A DNA stretch of 43,425 nt from the NCBI RefSeq assembly GCF_904063065.1, contig NZ_CAJFCL010000016.1, positions 1-43,425 of the forward strand, written 5' to 3'. This document shows, piece by piece, positions 32,552-40,822 of this stretch (positions are counted from its first letter, which is position 1; each line of letters opens with the position of its first letter). The notes below the pieces were generated by a model. It was given only the letters and a program-made list of their open reading frames with translations, was not told the origin of the DNA and did not search any database. The position numbers and the translations under genes were made by a program. The stretch comes from Pseudomonas paraversuta. GTDB lineage: Bacteria; Pseudomonadota; Gammaproteobacteria; Pseudomonadales; Pseudomonadaceae.

Positions 32552-33385
32552 ATGAACAAAGTGGCATTTATTACCGGCGCCAGCCGTGGCATCGGGCGTG
32601 AAACAGCTCTGGCATTCGCCCGTGCAGGTTTTGATCTGGCCATTAGCGCGCGCAGTCTGGATGAAGGTGAAAGTCATGTGCACGGCTTGCGCAACCCGGA
32701 CGGCACGGCACTGCCCGGCAGTCTGAACGGCACCGCGGCAGAGATTCGCGAACTGGGGTGCAAGGTTCTGGTGGTGCCCATGGATCTGCTCGACAGTGAC
32801 TCGGTACTGGCCGCCAGTGAGGCGGTGTTTGCCGAATATGGCCGGGTGGATGTGCTGGTCAACAATGCGATTTACCAGGGCAGCGACCTCAACTCGCCCT
32901 TTATGGAGTTGCAGCCCGAGACCTTGCAGCGGGTGTTTCAGGGCTATGTGCTGACCCCGTTTTTGCTGACCCGGGCGGTGGTCGGGAAAATGCTGGAGCA
33001 GGGTGGCGGGGTGGTGATCAACGTCACCTCCGGGGCCGGAGAAACCGACCCTCCAGTGGCTGCCGGCAAGGGTGGCTGGGGCTATGCCTATGGTGCAGGC
33101 AAGGCTGCGGTGTCGAGGTTGTCGGGTATTTTGTCGGTGGAACTGGGTGAGCAGGGGATACGGGCTTATACCCTCAACCCCGGGGTTGTGACCACTGAGG
33201 CGCTGCGTGCAACCATTGGCGATAAAGGCGTGATTGCCCTGCGCGCCGGCTCTGCGCCGCCAGAGGTTCCGGCGGCGGTGATGCTGTGGTTGGCGACTGA
33301 CGAAGCCGCGCGCGATTACCAGCGTCAAACCATTCACTGCCAGCCGTTTGCCCGTGAGCACGGGATAGTTGCCGACTGGCGCTGA
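32552..33385 (+). CDS. Short-chain dehydrogenase/reductase
   Basis: The product has 277 residues from ATG 32552 (TGAGGAACCCCT upstream), 16 bp after the preceding SDR, so probably co-transcribed. TGASRGIG (about 8-15), a VNNAI variant of NNAG near 106-110, Ser in INVTSGAGETD and YGAGKAAVSR (Tyr-Lys) are all present. An insertion near residues 40-65 (DEGESHVHGLRNPDGT) lengthens the loop after the second strand. The family cannot be narrowed further. In context it would oxidise or reduce a hydroxyl or ketone of the polycyclic substrate. Confidence 0.82.
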   Translation: MNKVAFITGASRGIGRETALAFARAGFDLAISARSLDEGESHVHGLRNPDGTALPGSLNGTAAEIRELGCKVLVVPMDLLDSDSVLAASEAVFAEYGRVDVLVNNAIYQGSDLNSPFMELQPETLQRVFQGYVLTPFLLTRAVVGKMLEQGGGVVINVTSGAGETDPPVAAGKGGWGYAYGAGKAAVSRLSGILSVELGEQGIRAYTLNPGVVTTEALRATIGDKGVIALRAGSAPPEVPAAVMLWLATDEAARDYQRQTIHCQPFAREHGIVADWR

Positions 33386-33389
33386 TACG

Positions 33390-33518
33390 CCGGGCTCCTG
33401 CAGGGGTTATGCATTTTCATGGCTGCACTCTGCAGGAGCGGGCTTGCCCCGCCACAGGATCGGCGGGCTGTCTGTGCCTTGGCCGGTTGCCTGCATCGCC
33501 GGCAAGCCGGGCTCCCAG
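33390..33518. repeat. REPIN plus separate REP upstream of the Rieske gene
   Basis: CGGGCTCCTGCAG at about 33390 and CTGCAGGAGCGGGCTTGCCC at about 33430 form an inverted pair. A third REP-like sequence, CATCGCCGGCAAGCCGGGCT, lies at 33494. They belong to the two REP families seen elsewhere in the window. Confidence 0.75.
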
Positions 33519-33540
33519 AGGATTTGTGCAAGTCCTGTCT

Positions 33541-33585
33541 CTAGTCCATCTGAACGATGAGCCCGCCTTCCGCCTCGGTGAAGAT
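33541..33585 (+). promoter_or_regulatory. Candidate activator box and -10 for the Rieske-MFS unit
   Basis: The box at 33541-33563 begins CTAGTCCATCTGAACGATGA and ends GCC. Exactly 16 nt later is GAAGAT (33580-33585), the same hexamer as at 26772. The start codon at 33630 is 44 nt further on. Confidence 0.62.
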
Positions 33586-33629
33586 CAATCAGGCACGCGT
33601 CCTGGTCCCTAACCTGAGGAATAATAAAA

Positions 33630-34667
33630 ATGACTAAACTCGCTGAAATCCACGTCGAGAATGCGTTAGCTCCGCGCTTTGGCCGGGGATGGCATTGCCT
33701 GGGCGAGGCGGATGAATACCGTGATGGAAAATTACATACCCTGAACATCTTCGGCTCCCGCCTGCTGGCCTACGCCACCTCCAAGGGCGAGATCAGTGTG
33801 CTCGACGCCCATTGCCCGCACATGGGTGCCGACCTGTCCCAGGGCACTATCGAGAACGACCGTGTGGTCTGTCCTTTTCACCATTGGCAGTACGAAGCCA
33901 GCGGGAAATGTGTCGAGATCCCGTATTGCAAGCGTATCCCGCCCAAGGCCAAAACCCGCGCCTGGCTGACCTGTGAAGTGAACAAGCTGCTGTTTGTCTG
34001 GAACAACCCGGAAGGCAAGCCGCCCGCTGAAGATGTGGTGATTCCGCACCTGCCGGAAATGGACAGCGATGAGTGGCTGCACAGCTGGCATCTGGACAAG
34101 ATGATCATCGACACCAATCCTCGCGAGTTGGTCGACAACCTGGTGGATGCCCAGCATTTCGGCCCGGTGCACGGCACGCCGACCAAGTATTTCCACAACG
34201 TTTTCCAGGGGCATATTGCCGAGCAGATTTTCCATGGCGACTCCGAGCGCCTGGGCGGGGATCTGGTGGCGGAGTCGGCCTATTACGGCCCGGCCACTCA
34301 CCTGACCCGCATGCGCGCCATGTTCGATGGTCAGGAAATCAAGTCCATTCTGCTCAACTGCCACGTGCCGATCGGCCCCAACAGTTTTGAACTGCGTTTT
34401 GGCTGCATGGTGAAAAAAGTCCCGGGCTGGAGCGATGCGCAAAACGAAGCGCTGGCGCTGGATTATGTGCAGCGTAACCGCGATTCGTTCTATCAGGACG
34501 TTGATATCTGGACCCACAAAGTCCGGGTCAATAATCCGGTTCTGGCCGAGGGCGACGGCCCTGTGTATCAGCTGCGCGAGTGGTATCAGCAGTTCTTCAC
34601 CGATGAGGCCGGCGTGCCGGCGAGCATGGCCGAACGCCGTGAAATCACGACCGTTGATCAACGCTGA
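33630..34667 (+). CDS. Rieske non-heme iron oxygenase, 3-ketosteroid 9-alpha-hydroxylase (KshA)-like
   Basis: The product has 345 residues from ATG 33630 (TGAGGAATAATAAAA upstream). Rieske [2Fe-2S] ligands are Cys62, His64, Cys81 and His84 (CPHMG, then CPFHHW). The mononuclear iron site is NLVDAQHFGPVHG with Asp173, His176 and His181, completed by an Asp near 300. GWHCLG at about 20-25, SDEWLHSWHLDKMIID and YQLREWYQQFF near the end follow KshA of Rhodococcus and Mycobacterium as I recall it. KshA hydroxylates C9 of 3-ketosteroids, leading to B-ring opening. The usual length is 380-400; this one has a shorter tail. The reductase partner KshB is not in the window. Oxygenase certain, steroid-like substrate likely. 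Confidence 0.86.
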   Translation: MTKLAEIHVENALAPRFGRGWHCLGEADEYRDGKLHTLNIFGSRLLAYATSKGEISVLDAHCPHMGADLSQGTIENDRVVCPFHHWQYEASGKCVEIPYCKRIPPKAKTRAWLTCEVNKLLFVWNNPEGKPPAEDVVIPHLPEMDSDEWLHSWHLDKMIIDTNPRELVDNLVDAQHFGPVHGTPTKYFHNVFQGHIAEQIFHGDSERLGGDLVAESAYYGPATHLTRMRAMFDGQEIKSILLNCHVPIGPNSFELRFGCMVKKVPGWSDAQNEALALDYVQRNRDSFYQDVDIWTHKVRVNNPVLAEGDGPVYQLREWYQQFFTDEAGVPASMAERREITTVDQR

Positions 34668-34695
34668 TTGATCAGCTCAGGGAAGGGCACTGCCA

Positions 34696-35871
34696 ATGAT
34701 GTTGAATCAACGCAAAACGCTGGTGTTTATGCTGGCCGCGAGTCTGGCATCGACCATTGGCGGTTTGCCTTTCAATACGCTGCCTATTTTGCTGGGTTCA
34801 CTGGCGGATAGTTTTGGCTTTGCAGCGAGCCAGATCGGCTTGCTGGGGTCTGTGTGCTTTACCGGTTATCTGCTGGGTACCCTGGTGGCCGTGGGCTTTA
34901 TTGACCGTTGTAACTGGCGCGCACTGACCTTCGGCTGTGCGCTGGGCGCGGCGCTGGCGTTGCTCGCCTCCTCGCAGTTACCTGCGGCTGCGCAGTTGCC
35001 CTTGTGGGCCCTGATCGGTTTTTTCGCAGCGCTCATGACCTGTCTCGGGTTACGCATCATGGCCGAAATGCCTGACAAGGAGCGGGCCTTGGGTATGCGC
35101 CAGGGCATTGAACTCGGTCTGGTGGCACTGGTGCTGTTTGTCCTGCCCTCGCTGGTGATTGCCCATTTTCACTACGCAGGGGCTGCGCTGGTGTTGGCGG
35201 CAATGATTCTGTTACTGAGCCTGAGCGCATTTGCATTGCCCGGGCGCAGTGATTTCGCGGTTGATCAAGCGAAAGACAGTTCCCTTCAAGGCCGTTTTCG
35301 CTTCCCGGTGCCGGCATATTGGGCCCTGGGCTTTTTCTTCGTGTTTGGCGCCGGTCAGATTGGCCTGTGGGCGTTTCTTGAACGCCTGGGGCATGGGCTG
35401 GATGTGGCACCGGCGCAGATGGGGGTGGTGTTTGCGGTGCTCAAGTTGCTGGGCGGCGCGGCTGCCCTGGCGCTGGCCCTGATCGGCGACCGCCTGGGGT
35501 CGCGCTGGCCGCATTTGCTGGTGTTGGCCGTGATTGGTGCCGGCTTGCTGTTGTTGGCCTATGCCCAGGGCTTTGTGATGTACGCCCTGGGGGCCTGGAT
35601 CTGGGAAGTGGGTTTTTGCTGGGGCTGTATTTACCAGAGCGCCGCTGTCGCCAGGCTGGATCCGAGCGGGCGCGCGATCATGTTGGTACCGGCAGCGTTC
35701 GCCCTGAGCTCGATGGTCGGACCGGCCCTTGCCGGGCAATTGGTCGCCGGCGGGTTTGACGGGTTGTTGTGGCTGGCACTGGGCACGGCCGTGGTGCCAG
35801 TGCTGGCCTTTGCCGGATTACTGGCCAGTCGCCTGACGCTGCGGCCGTTGGCGCTACCCGCACAAGGCTAA
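34696..35871 (+). CDS. MFS transporter
   Basis: The product has 391 residues from ATG 34696 (a second ATG follows at once). Ten to twelve hydrophobic segments are seen, in two halves separated by a polar loop near residues 180-200 (PGRSDFAVDQAKDSSLQGRF). The first half has NTLPILLGSLADSFGFAASQ and a Gly-rich second segment; the loop motif GDRLGSRWPHL at about 260 is the second-half version of the MFS G-x-x-x-D-R signature. It lies 28 bp after the Rieske gene, probably in the same unit, and would import the substrate or export an intermediate. Substrate not readable. Confidence 0.83.
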   Translation: MMLNQRKTLVFMLAASLASTIGGLPFNTLPILLGSLADSFGFAASQIGLLGSVCFTGYLLGTLVAVGFIDRCNWRALTFGCALGAALALLASSQLPAAAQLPLWALIGFFAALMTCLGLRIMAEMPDKERALGMRQGIELGLVALVLFVLPSLVIAHFHYAGAALVLAAMILLLSLSAFALPGRSDFAVDQAKDSSLQGRFRFPVPAYWALGFFFVFGAGQIGLWAFLERLGHGLDVAPAQMGVVFAVLKLLGGAAALALALIGDRLGSRWPHLLVLAVIGAGLLLLAYAQGFVMYALGAWIWEVGFCWGCIYQSAAVARLDPSGRAIMLVPAAFALSSMVGPALAGQLVAGGFDGLLWLALGTAVVPVLAFAGLLASRLTLRPLALPAQG

Positions 35872-35899
35872 GGTACTACTGGCTTTTTGATCCGTGCTG

Positions 35900-35922
35900 C
35901 TTAAGATGTCTGACATCTCAAG
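35900..35922. promoter_or_regulatory. Near-perfect 23-bp palindrome before the AraC-type gene
   Basis: CTTAAGATGTC, a central T, then GACATCTCAAG: 11-bp arms with one mismatch, centred 36 bp upstream of the ATG at 35947. No T tract follows. It is more likely an operator than a terminator, although it could also end the MFS transcript. Confidence 0.45.
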
Positions 35923-35946
35923 GTCACCGGGCTTGGATCAGGGCCA

Positions 35947-36975
35947 ATGCTGAACAAAGACACCATCTCTATTCATCTGGTGCGTGAGGCGCTGCTGCAG
36001 AGCTGCGCGCCGGGCAAGGCCATGGACGAAGTGCTGCATAAGGTCGGGATCGACCCGCAGTTGCTCGGTCAGCCGCAGGCCCGGGTGCCTGCGGTTGTTT
36101 ATGCGCGCCTGTGGCGACTGCTGGCGCGACGCCTGGATGATGAGTTCTTTGGCATGGACCCGCGCAAGCTCAGGTATGGCAGCCTGGCGTTCATGTCGCG
36201 CGCGGCCATGGTCCAGCCCACCCTGGCCCAGGGGCTGGAGCTGGTACTGGGGTTTCTGTCGTTGATGCTCGAACGCATGCCTGCGCGTCTGGTACGCCAG
36301 CAGAGCCTGGCGGAAATTGTCTTGCATGAATCTGACGCCGGGTCGGGCCGCGCTTTTACCTACTTCACCTACTGGATGATCGTGCACGGCGTTGCCTGCT
36401 GGCTGGCGGGCCGACGGATTCCGATCATGGCCATCGAGCTGCGCTGCGCGGCGCCTGATTACTGCGAAGATTATGAAGTGATGTTCTCCGCCAACCTGCG
36501 TTTTGACCGCCCGCGTACGCGGATGATCTTTGCCGCTGATTGTCTGGCAGCCCCGATCAAGCGCAGCCCCGAGGAGTTACAGAGCTTTCTGGCCCAGGCG
36601 CCGGCCAATATCCTGGTCAAGTACCGTGATCCGCAAAGTCTGGGCAGTCAGATCAAGCAGGATTTGCGGCAATTGCCTGCGCATCAGTGGCCGGAAACCG
36701 GGGGCATGGCCCAGCGGTTGTGCATGTCGGCTTCAACCTTGCGTCGGCGTCTGGCGGAGGAAGGGCAGACCTGGCAAGGAATAAAGGACAGTGTGCGCAA
36801 GGAGCTGGCTATTGGCTGGCTGGCAGAGCCGCAACTGAGCTTTGCCGATATTGCGCTGCGCCTGGGCTTTGCCGAAACCAGCTCGTTTTACAAGGCGTTC
36901 CGCAAATGGTCGGGGACCAATCCGGGGCATTATCGGAGTTTGATTTTGCAGGGGGCGGAGTCCCCGACGGCGTAG
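35947..36975 (+). CDS. AraC-family transcriptional regulator
   Basis: The product has 342 residues from ATG 35947. The N-terminal 190 residues look like the arabinose-binding-type domain of the OruR/ArgR-like AraC group (QPQARVPAVVYARLWRLLAR near the start; YCEDYEVMFSANLRFDRP near 175). The C-terminal double helix-turn-helix is clear: MAQRLCMSASTLRRRLAEEG (about 256-275) and LSFADIALRLGFAETSSFYK (about 298-317), followed by AFRKWSGTNPGHYR. These proteins usually activate neighbouring catabolic genes after binding a small ligand. It may control the Rieske-MFS unit or itself through the upstream palindrome; nothing in the sequence proves this. Confidence 0.88.
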   Translation: MLNKDTISIHLVREALLQSCAPGKAMDEVLHKVGIDPQLLGQPQARVPAVVYARLWRLLARRLDDEFFGMDPRKLRYGSLAFMSRAAMVQPTLAQGLELVLGFLSLMLERMPARLVRQQSLAEIVLHESDAGSGRAFTYFTYWMIVHGVACWLAGRRIPIMAIELRCAAPDYCEDYEVMFSANLRFDRPRTRMIFAADCLAAPIKRSPEELQSFLAQAPANILVKYRDPQSLGSQIKQDLRQLPAHQWPETGGMAQRLCMSASTLRRRLAEEGQTWQGIKDSVRKELAIGWLAEPQLSFADIALRLGFAETSSFYKAFRKWSGTNPGHYRSLILQGAESPTA

Positions 36976-37072
36976 GCACGGATGGATAATCGATCGCTGT
37001 GCAATCGATCGATCGCAGCCTTGCGCAGCTCGTCAGCGACTACGCAGGTTGCGATCGGCGACGCGGTTGTCG

Positions 37073-38596
37073 TTAAGCCGAGCCTAGCCCTGTAGTCGTG
37101 CGTATCCTGCCTTCCAGGCGACGCTTGAGGCCCCGTGGTTCGATCATCAGTCTGGATCCCTTGGCCGCATTGGCCCGGCCCCATTCCTCAAACAGTTCCA
37201 GGCACGAGTGGTCGATATAGCTCAGGTTGTTGAGTGGTACATGCACGCTGCTACCGGCAGGCACCCGCGACAGTATCTGGGTCAAGGCCGGAACCTTGAG
37301 GAAGGTTGCCGCGCCGGTCAGGCGTAACTCCATTTCACCCGCCACGGGCAGTTCAATCAGGCTGATCTTGAGCCTCGATGCCTTCCACGCCAGTTTCGCC
37401 AGGGTCAGACCAAAGCCCACCAGTACCCCGGTCAGCAAGTCGCTGAAGATGATCGCCAGCGCTGTTGCCGCGTAAGTAAACATCGGCATCCGCCCATAGC
37501 GCCCAAGACCACGAAACGCCTTGAGATCCACCAGCTTGATCCCGGTATAGACCAGTACACCCGCCAGGCTCGCCACCGGAATGCTTTGCAGCACACTGGA
37601 CAGCAGCAATACAAAAGCCAAAAGCCAGACGCCATGGAACATCGCCGAAAGCCGCGTCGTGGCACCTGCCTGTACATTGGCCGAACTGCGCACTATGACG
37701 CCGGTCATCGGCAAGGCTCCGACCAGGCCACACAGCATGTTGCCGACACCCTGCGCCGACAGTTCTTTATCGAAGTCGGAGCGCTGGCCATTGTGCATGC
37801 GGTCAACGGCTGCCGCCGAGAGCAGGGTTTCGGCACTGGCGATAAACGCCACGGCGAACGCCGCAACCAGCAGGCTGGGATCGGCCAGGTTGAGCAGGTC
37901 GGCAGGGCGTAGCCAGTCGATGGCGTCTGCCAGGTTTTCCGGGACTTGCACGCGCTTGACCTGCAAGGCCAACAGCAGGCTGGCACCCGTGGTCAGGCCC
38001 ACGCCCAGCAAGGCGCCGGGGACAAAACGCAATTTATGCGGGCGTAATTTATCCCAGGCCCACATCACCAGCATGGTGGTCAGGCCAAGCAGGCCGGCTT
38101 GCCAGCCAAGACCGGGAATGGCCTCGGCCACGGCGGCCGGGAAGCCTGTCAGGTTGTCCAGCCCCGACGGTTGGGGGACGCCGTCGAGCATCACATGCAC
38201 TTGTGACAGTACGATCAGTACCCCGATCCCGGCGAGCATGCCGTAGACCACGGCCGGGGCCGTAACGCGGAACCAGCATCCCAGGCGCAGACGCCCGGCC
38301 ACCAGTTGCAGAAAGCCGGCCAGTAGCAGGATCGGCCCCAGCATGGCCATGCCGTGCTGGCGCACCAACTCGAAGACCAGGACTGCCAACCCGGCGGCCG
38401 GACCACTGACTTGCAGCGGTGAGCCGGCCAACCAGCCGACGACCAGGCCGCCGATGATCCCGGTGATCAGGCCTTTGGCCGGCGGCATCCCGGAGGCGAT
38501 GGCAATGCCCATGCACAAGGGCAGGGCGACCAGAAACACCACCACCGAGGCCAGCAGCTCCCGTGGCAGTACAGCTTTTAATTGTGCAGCACGCAT
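37073..38596 (-). CDS. SulP family anion/bicarbonate transporter
   Basis: The product has 507 residues from ATG 38596 (AGGGAGAATCATC upstream). About ten to twelve membrane segments occupy residues 15-400, starting LLASVVVFLVALPLCMGIAI and with the SulP pieces GLITGIIGGLVVGWLAGSPL and QVSGPAAGLAVLVF. The C-terminal about 90 residues form a shortened STAS domain (SSVHVPLNNLSYIDHSCLEL). The linked beta-carbonic anhydrase gene just upstream suggests bicarbonate transport, a pairing common in Gammaproteobacteria. It converges with the AraC-type gene. Confidence 0.9.
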   Translation of the reverse strand: MRAAQLKAVLPRELLASVVVFLVALPLCMGIAIASGMPPAKGLITGIIGGLVVGWLAGSPLQVSGPAAGLAVLVFELVRQHGMAMLGPILLLAGFLQLVAGRLRLGCWFRVTAPAVVYGMLAGIGVLIVLSQVHVMLDGVPQPSGLDNLTGFPAAVAEAIPGLGWQAGLLGLTTMLVMWAWDKLRPHKLRFVPGALLGVGLTTGASLLLALQVKRVQVPENLADAIDWLRPADLLNLADPSLLVAAFAVAFIASAETLLSAAAVDRMHNGQRSDFDKELSAQGVGNMLCGLVGALPMTGVIVRSSANVQAGATTRLSAMFHGVWLLAFVLLLSSVLQSIPVASLAGVLVYTGIKLVDLKAFRGLGRYGRMPMFTYAATALAIIFSDLLTGVLVGFGLTLAKLAWKASRLKISLIELPVAGEMELRLTGAATFLKVPALTQILSRVPAGSSVHVPLNNLSYIDHSCLELFEEWGRANAAKGSRLMIEPRGLKRRLEGRIRTTTGLGSA

Positions 38597-38669
38597 GATG
38601 ATTCTCCCTGAGGTTTATTGAGGCGCATCCAGGCTTGTCTGAACTGTGTAATGCGGTGGCAAGGAGGGG

Positions 38670-39401
38670 TCAGAAGCGCGCTCTGGGGGTCGCGCAAGGG
38701 ATGTCTTGCAGGTTGTCCAAAGGCAGAAAACAGCCGCGCTCGGCGTCGTAGGCTTTGATCTGACTGGTTTCGATGTTGTAGACCCAGCCATGGATGAACA
38801 ATTGTCCGTTGGCCATGCGCGAGGCCACGGACGGGTGAGTGCGCAGGTGCTGCAACTGGGCAATCACGTTTTCTTCGGTGAGGGCGTGCATGCCTTCGGC
38901 TTCATTGGCACAGGCACAGTTCTCCTGGACCATGGTTTTGGCAACTTCGGCATGGCGCAACCAGGCTTTGACCGTGGGCATTTTGTCCAGGCTGCGGGGG
39001 TTGAGCACAGCACGCATCGCGCCACAGTCGGAGTGCCCGCAAACGATGATGTGCTGCACGCCCAGTGCCAGGTTGGCGTATTCGATGGCCGTTGATACGC
39101 CGCCGTTCATCTCGCCGTAAGGTGGCACGACATTGCCGACGTTACGGGTCACAAACAAATCTCCGGGGGCACTCTGGGTGATTAATTCGGGGACGATGCG
39201 TGAATCTGCGCAGGCAATGAACATTGCCCTTGGTCGTTGGGCCGTGGCCAGTTTTTTGAACAGGTCTTTCTGTTGCGGAAAGACCTCCCGATGAAAATGT
39301 AAAAAACCTTCGACAATAAGGTGAAGCGCTGCGTCGGCATGTTCCGTTTCGGGAGGGGAACATGCTGCAGCCGATGACTGTGTGACTTTATTATCCATCA
39401 T
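38670..39401 (-). CDS. Beta-class carbonic anhydrase
   Basis: The product has 243 residues from ATG 39401 or the adjacent ATG 39398. Zinc ligands and catalytic pair are seen in CADSRIV (about 79-85, Cys-x-Asp-x-Arg) and HSDCGAM (about 138-144, His-x2-Cys). GDLFVTRNVGNVVPPYG and GVSTAIEYANLALGVQHI are further family blocks. It interconverts CO2 and bicarbonate in the cytoplasm. The SulP gene follows 73 bp downstream on the same strand, so the two probably work together in inorganic carbon supply. An N-terminal extension of about 30 residues (MMDNKVTQSSAAACSPPE) is not part of the core. Confidence 0.93.
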   Translation of the reverse strand: MMDNKVTQSSAAACSPPETEHADAALHLIVEGFLHFHREVFPQQKDLFKKLATAQRPRAMFIACADSRIVPELITQSAPGDLFVTRNVGNVVPPYGEMNGGVSTAIEYANLALGVQHIIVCGHSDCGAMRAVLNPRSLDKMPTVKAWLRHAEVAKTMVQENCACANEAEGMHALTEENVIAQLQHLRTHPSVASRMANGQLFIHGWVYNIETSQIKAYDAERGCFLPLDNLQDIPCATPRARF

Positions 39402-39435
39402 TCAACCTCTGTGGCAGAGCGGGTTAATAGTTAAT

Positions 39436-39455
39436 GCGAGTCATTTGTGACTCGC
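39436..39455. promoter_or_regulatory. Perfect 8-bp inverted repeat upstream of the carbonic anhydrase gene
   Basis: GCGAGTCA, loop TTTG, TGACTCGC, 35 bp upstream of the carbonic anhydrase start. Possible operator or hairpin in its 5' leader. No further support. Confidence 0.35.
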
Positions 39456-39599
39456 CGGTCACACTAGCGCGCGAAACTTAACTAAACCTTAATGGGCCGC
39501 TCTAGAACAAGGGTTTGATGATGTTAAAAGGCAACTACAGTGGCGGTGTGAGAGGGGGTAGGGCGACCGTGGTGCCTGGGTCGCGAGCAGGCTTTTTAT

Positions 39600-39633
39600 G
39601 ACACAGAGCTCGCGAGCAAGCTCGCTCCTACAG
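39600..39633. repeat. REP element (GTAGGAGCGAGC family, inverted)
   Basis: GAGCAAGCTCGCTCCTACAG ends at 39633, with ACACAGAGCTCGC before it, the same right half as the REPIN at 25087-25160. A decayed partner (CGCGAGCAGGC) lies just upstream at about 39582. Confidence 0.75.
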
Positions 39634-39666
39634 GGTAGGGGGCAATAGCAGCCCCCGGTGCAGGGT

Positions 39667-40722
39667 TCAGAGCAACCACATCCCCGCCAGACCGCTGAGC
39701 ACGCCCACCAGCATGGTCATCAGCGCCACGCTGATCAGGACCCGGGCGTCGAAGTCTTTGCGCAGCATCAACAATGACGGCAGGCTCACGCTCGGCAAGG
39801 TCATCAGCAGCGCTACGGCAGGGGCGGTGCCCATGCCCAGTGCCATCATGGTTTGCACAATCGGGATTTCAGCTGCCGTCGGGATCACGAACAGGGTGCC
39901 GATAATGGCCAGCGGTACCAGCCATATCAGGCTGTCGCTCATGGCACCGTCCACATGGGGGAACAGCCACACCCGCGCCGCGCCCAGCAGCAGGACTGCC
40001 AGCAGGTAGACCGGGATGGTGTTCCAGAACAGTTGCCACAGCGTGCGGCCCCAGCGGCTGAAGAAATTCTGCTGATCGATCACGCTGGCTTCCGATACGG
40101 CATCCAGGGCTGCTTCAGGGATGCTCTCGGGACGCGAGATGCGCTGCGCAATCAGGGACACGCCGATCACCAGTATCACCCCTGCGACCAGACGCAGCGC
40201 GGTAAAGCCCCAGCCCAGTACAAAGCCCATGAACACCAGGGTGGCCGGGTTGAGGACCGGGTTGGCGATCCAGAATGCCAGTGCCGCACCGACCGAGACT
40301 TTTTGCCGGCGCATGCCGGCGGCCACAGGTGCGGCGCAGCAGGTGCACATCATGCCAGGCAGGGCGAACAGGCCGCCGCGCAGGGTCGAACCCAGCCCGG
40401 CCTTGCCAAACAGGCGCAGTAGCCAGTCGCGGGGAATCAGGACCTGAATCAGTGAGCCGAGAATGACCGCCAGGACGGCTGCTTTCCAGATCGCCAGGAA
40501 ATACACCTTGGCATAGGCCAGTGCAGCGGCAACGGGTTCGCCCTGATTGTCGTTGAGGATCGACGCACCGATGCTGTGGTTATCGGCGGCGACAAACGCC
40601 TTGAAGTAGTAGGGCGACCATTTGACGTAGTACAGACCGATCCCCGCGACCAGCAGGAACAGCAAAGGCTTCCACCAGAATGACCAGCCCCGGGCGGGTC
40701 TGGGTGAGGAGAGACTGGACAT
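39667..40722 (-). CDS. Permease of the ArsP/DUF318 kind
   Basis: The product has 351 residues from ATG 40722. About eight to ten membrane segments are seen, starting WKPLLFLLVAGIGLYYVKW. A cysteine-rich turn in a membrane region, PGMMCTCCAAPVAAGMRRQK (about 127-146), and the repeated AFWIANPVLNPATLVFMGF fit permeases of the PF03773 type. Some members export organoarsenicals, others are uncharacterised. No ars genes are adjacent. A small lipoprotein gene follows upstream on the same strand, 101 bp away. Substrate unknown. Confidence 0.8.
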   Translation of the reverse strand: MSSLSSPRPARGWSFWWKPLLFLLVAGIGLYYVKWSPYYFKAFVAADNHSIGASILNDNQGEPVAAALAYAKVYFLAIWKAAVLAVILGSLIQVLIPRDWLLRLFGKAGLGSTLRGGLFALPGMMCTCCAAPVAAGMRRQKVSVGAALAFWIANPVLNPATLVFMGFVLGWGFTALRLVAGVILVIGVSLIAQRISRPESIPEAALDAVSEASVIDQQNFFSRWGRTLWQLFWNTIPVYLLAVLLLGAARVWLFPHVDGAMSDSLIWLVPLAIIGTLFVIPTAAEIPIVQTMMALGMGTAPAVALLMTLPSVSLPSLLMLRKDFDARVLISVALMTMLVGVLSGLAGMWLL

Positions 40723-40822
40723 AAAGAATTACCGAACGCTGGGAAATAGCGCGGCATCATACCTGAGCGCACAGTCCGGGGGGTGGCTGCTTGCCCAGGA
40801 GCAACTTGCCAGTGACCGGGGG

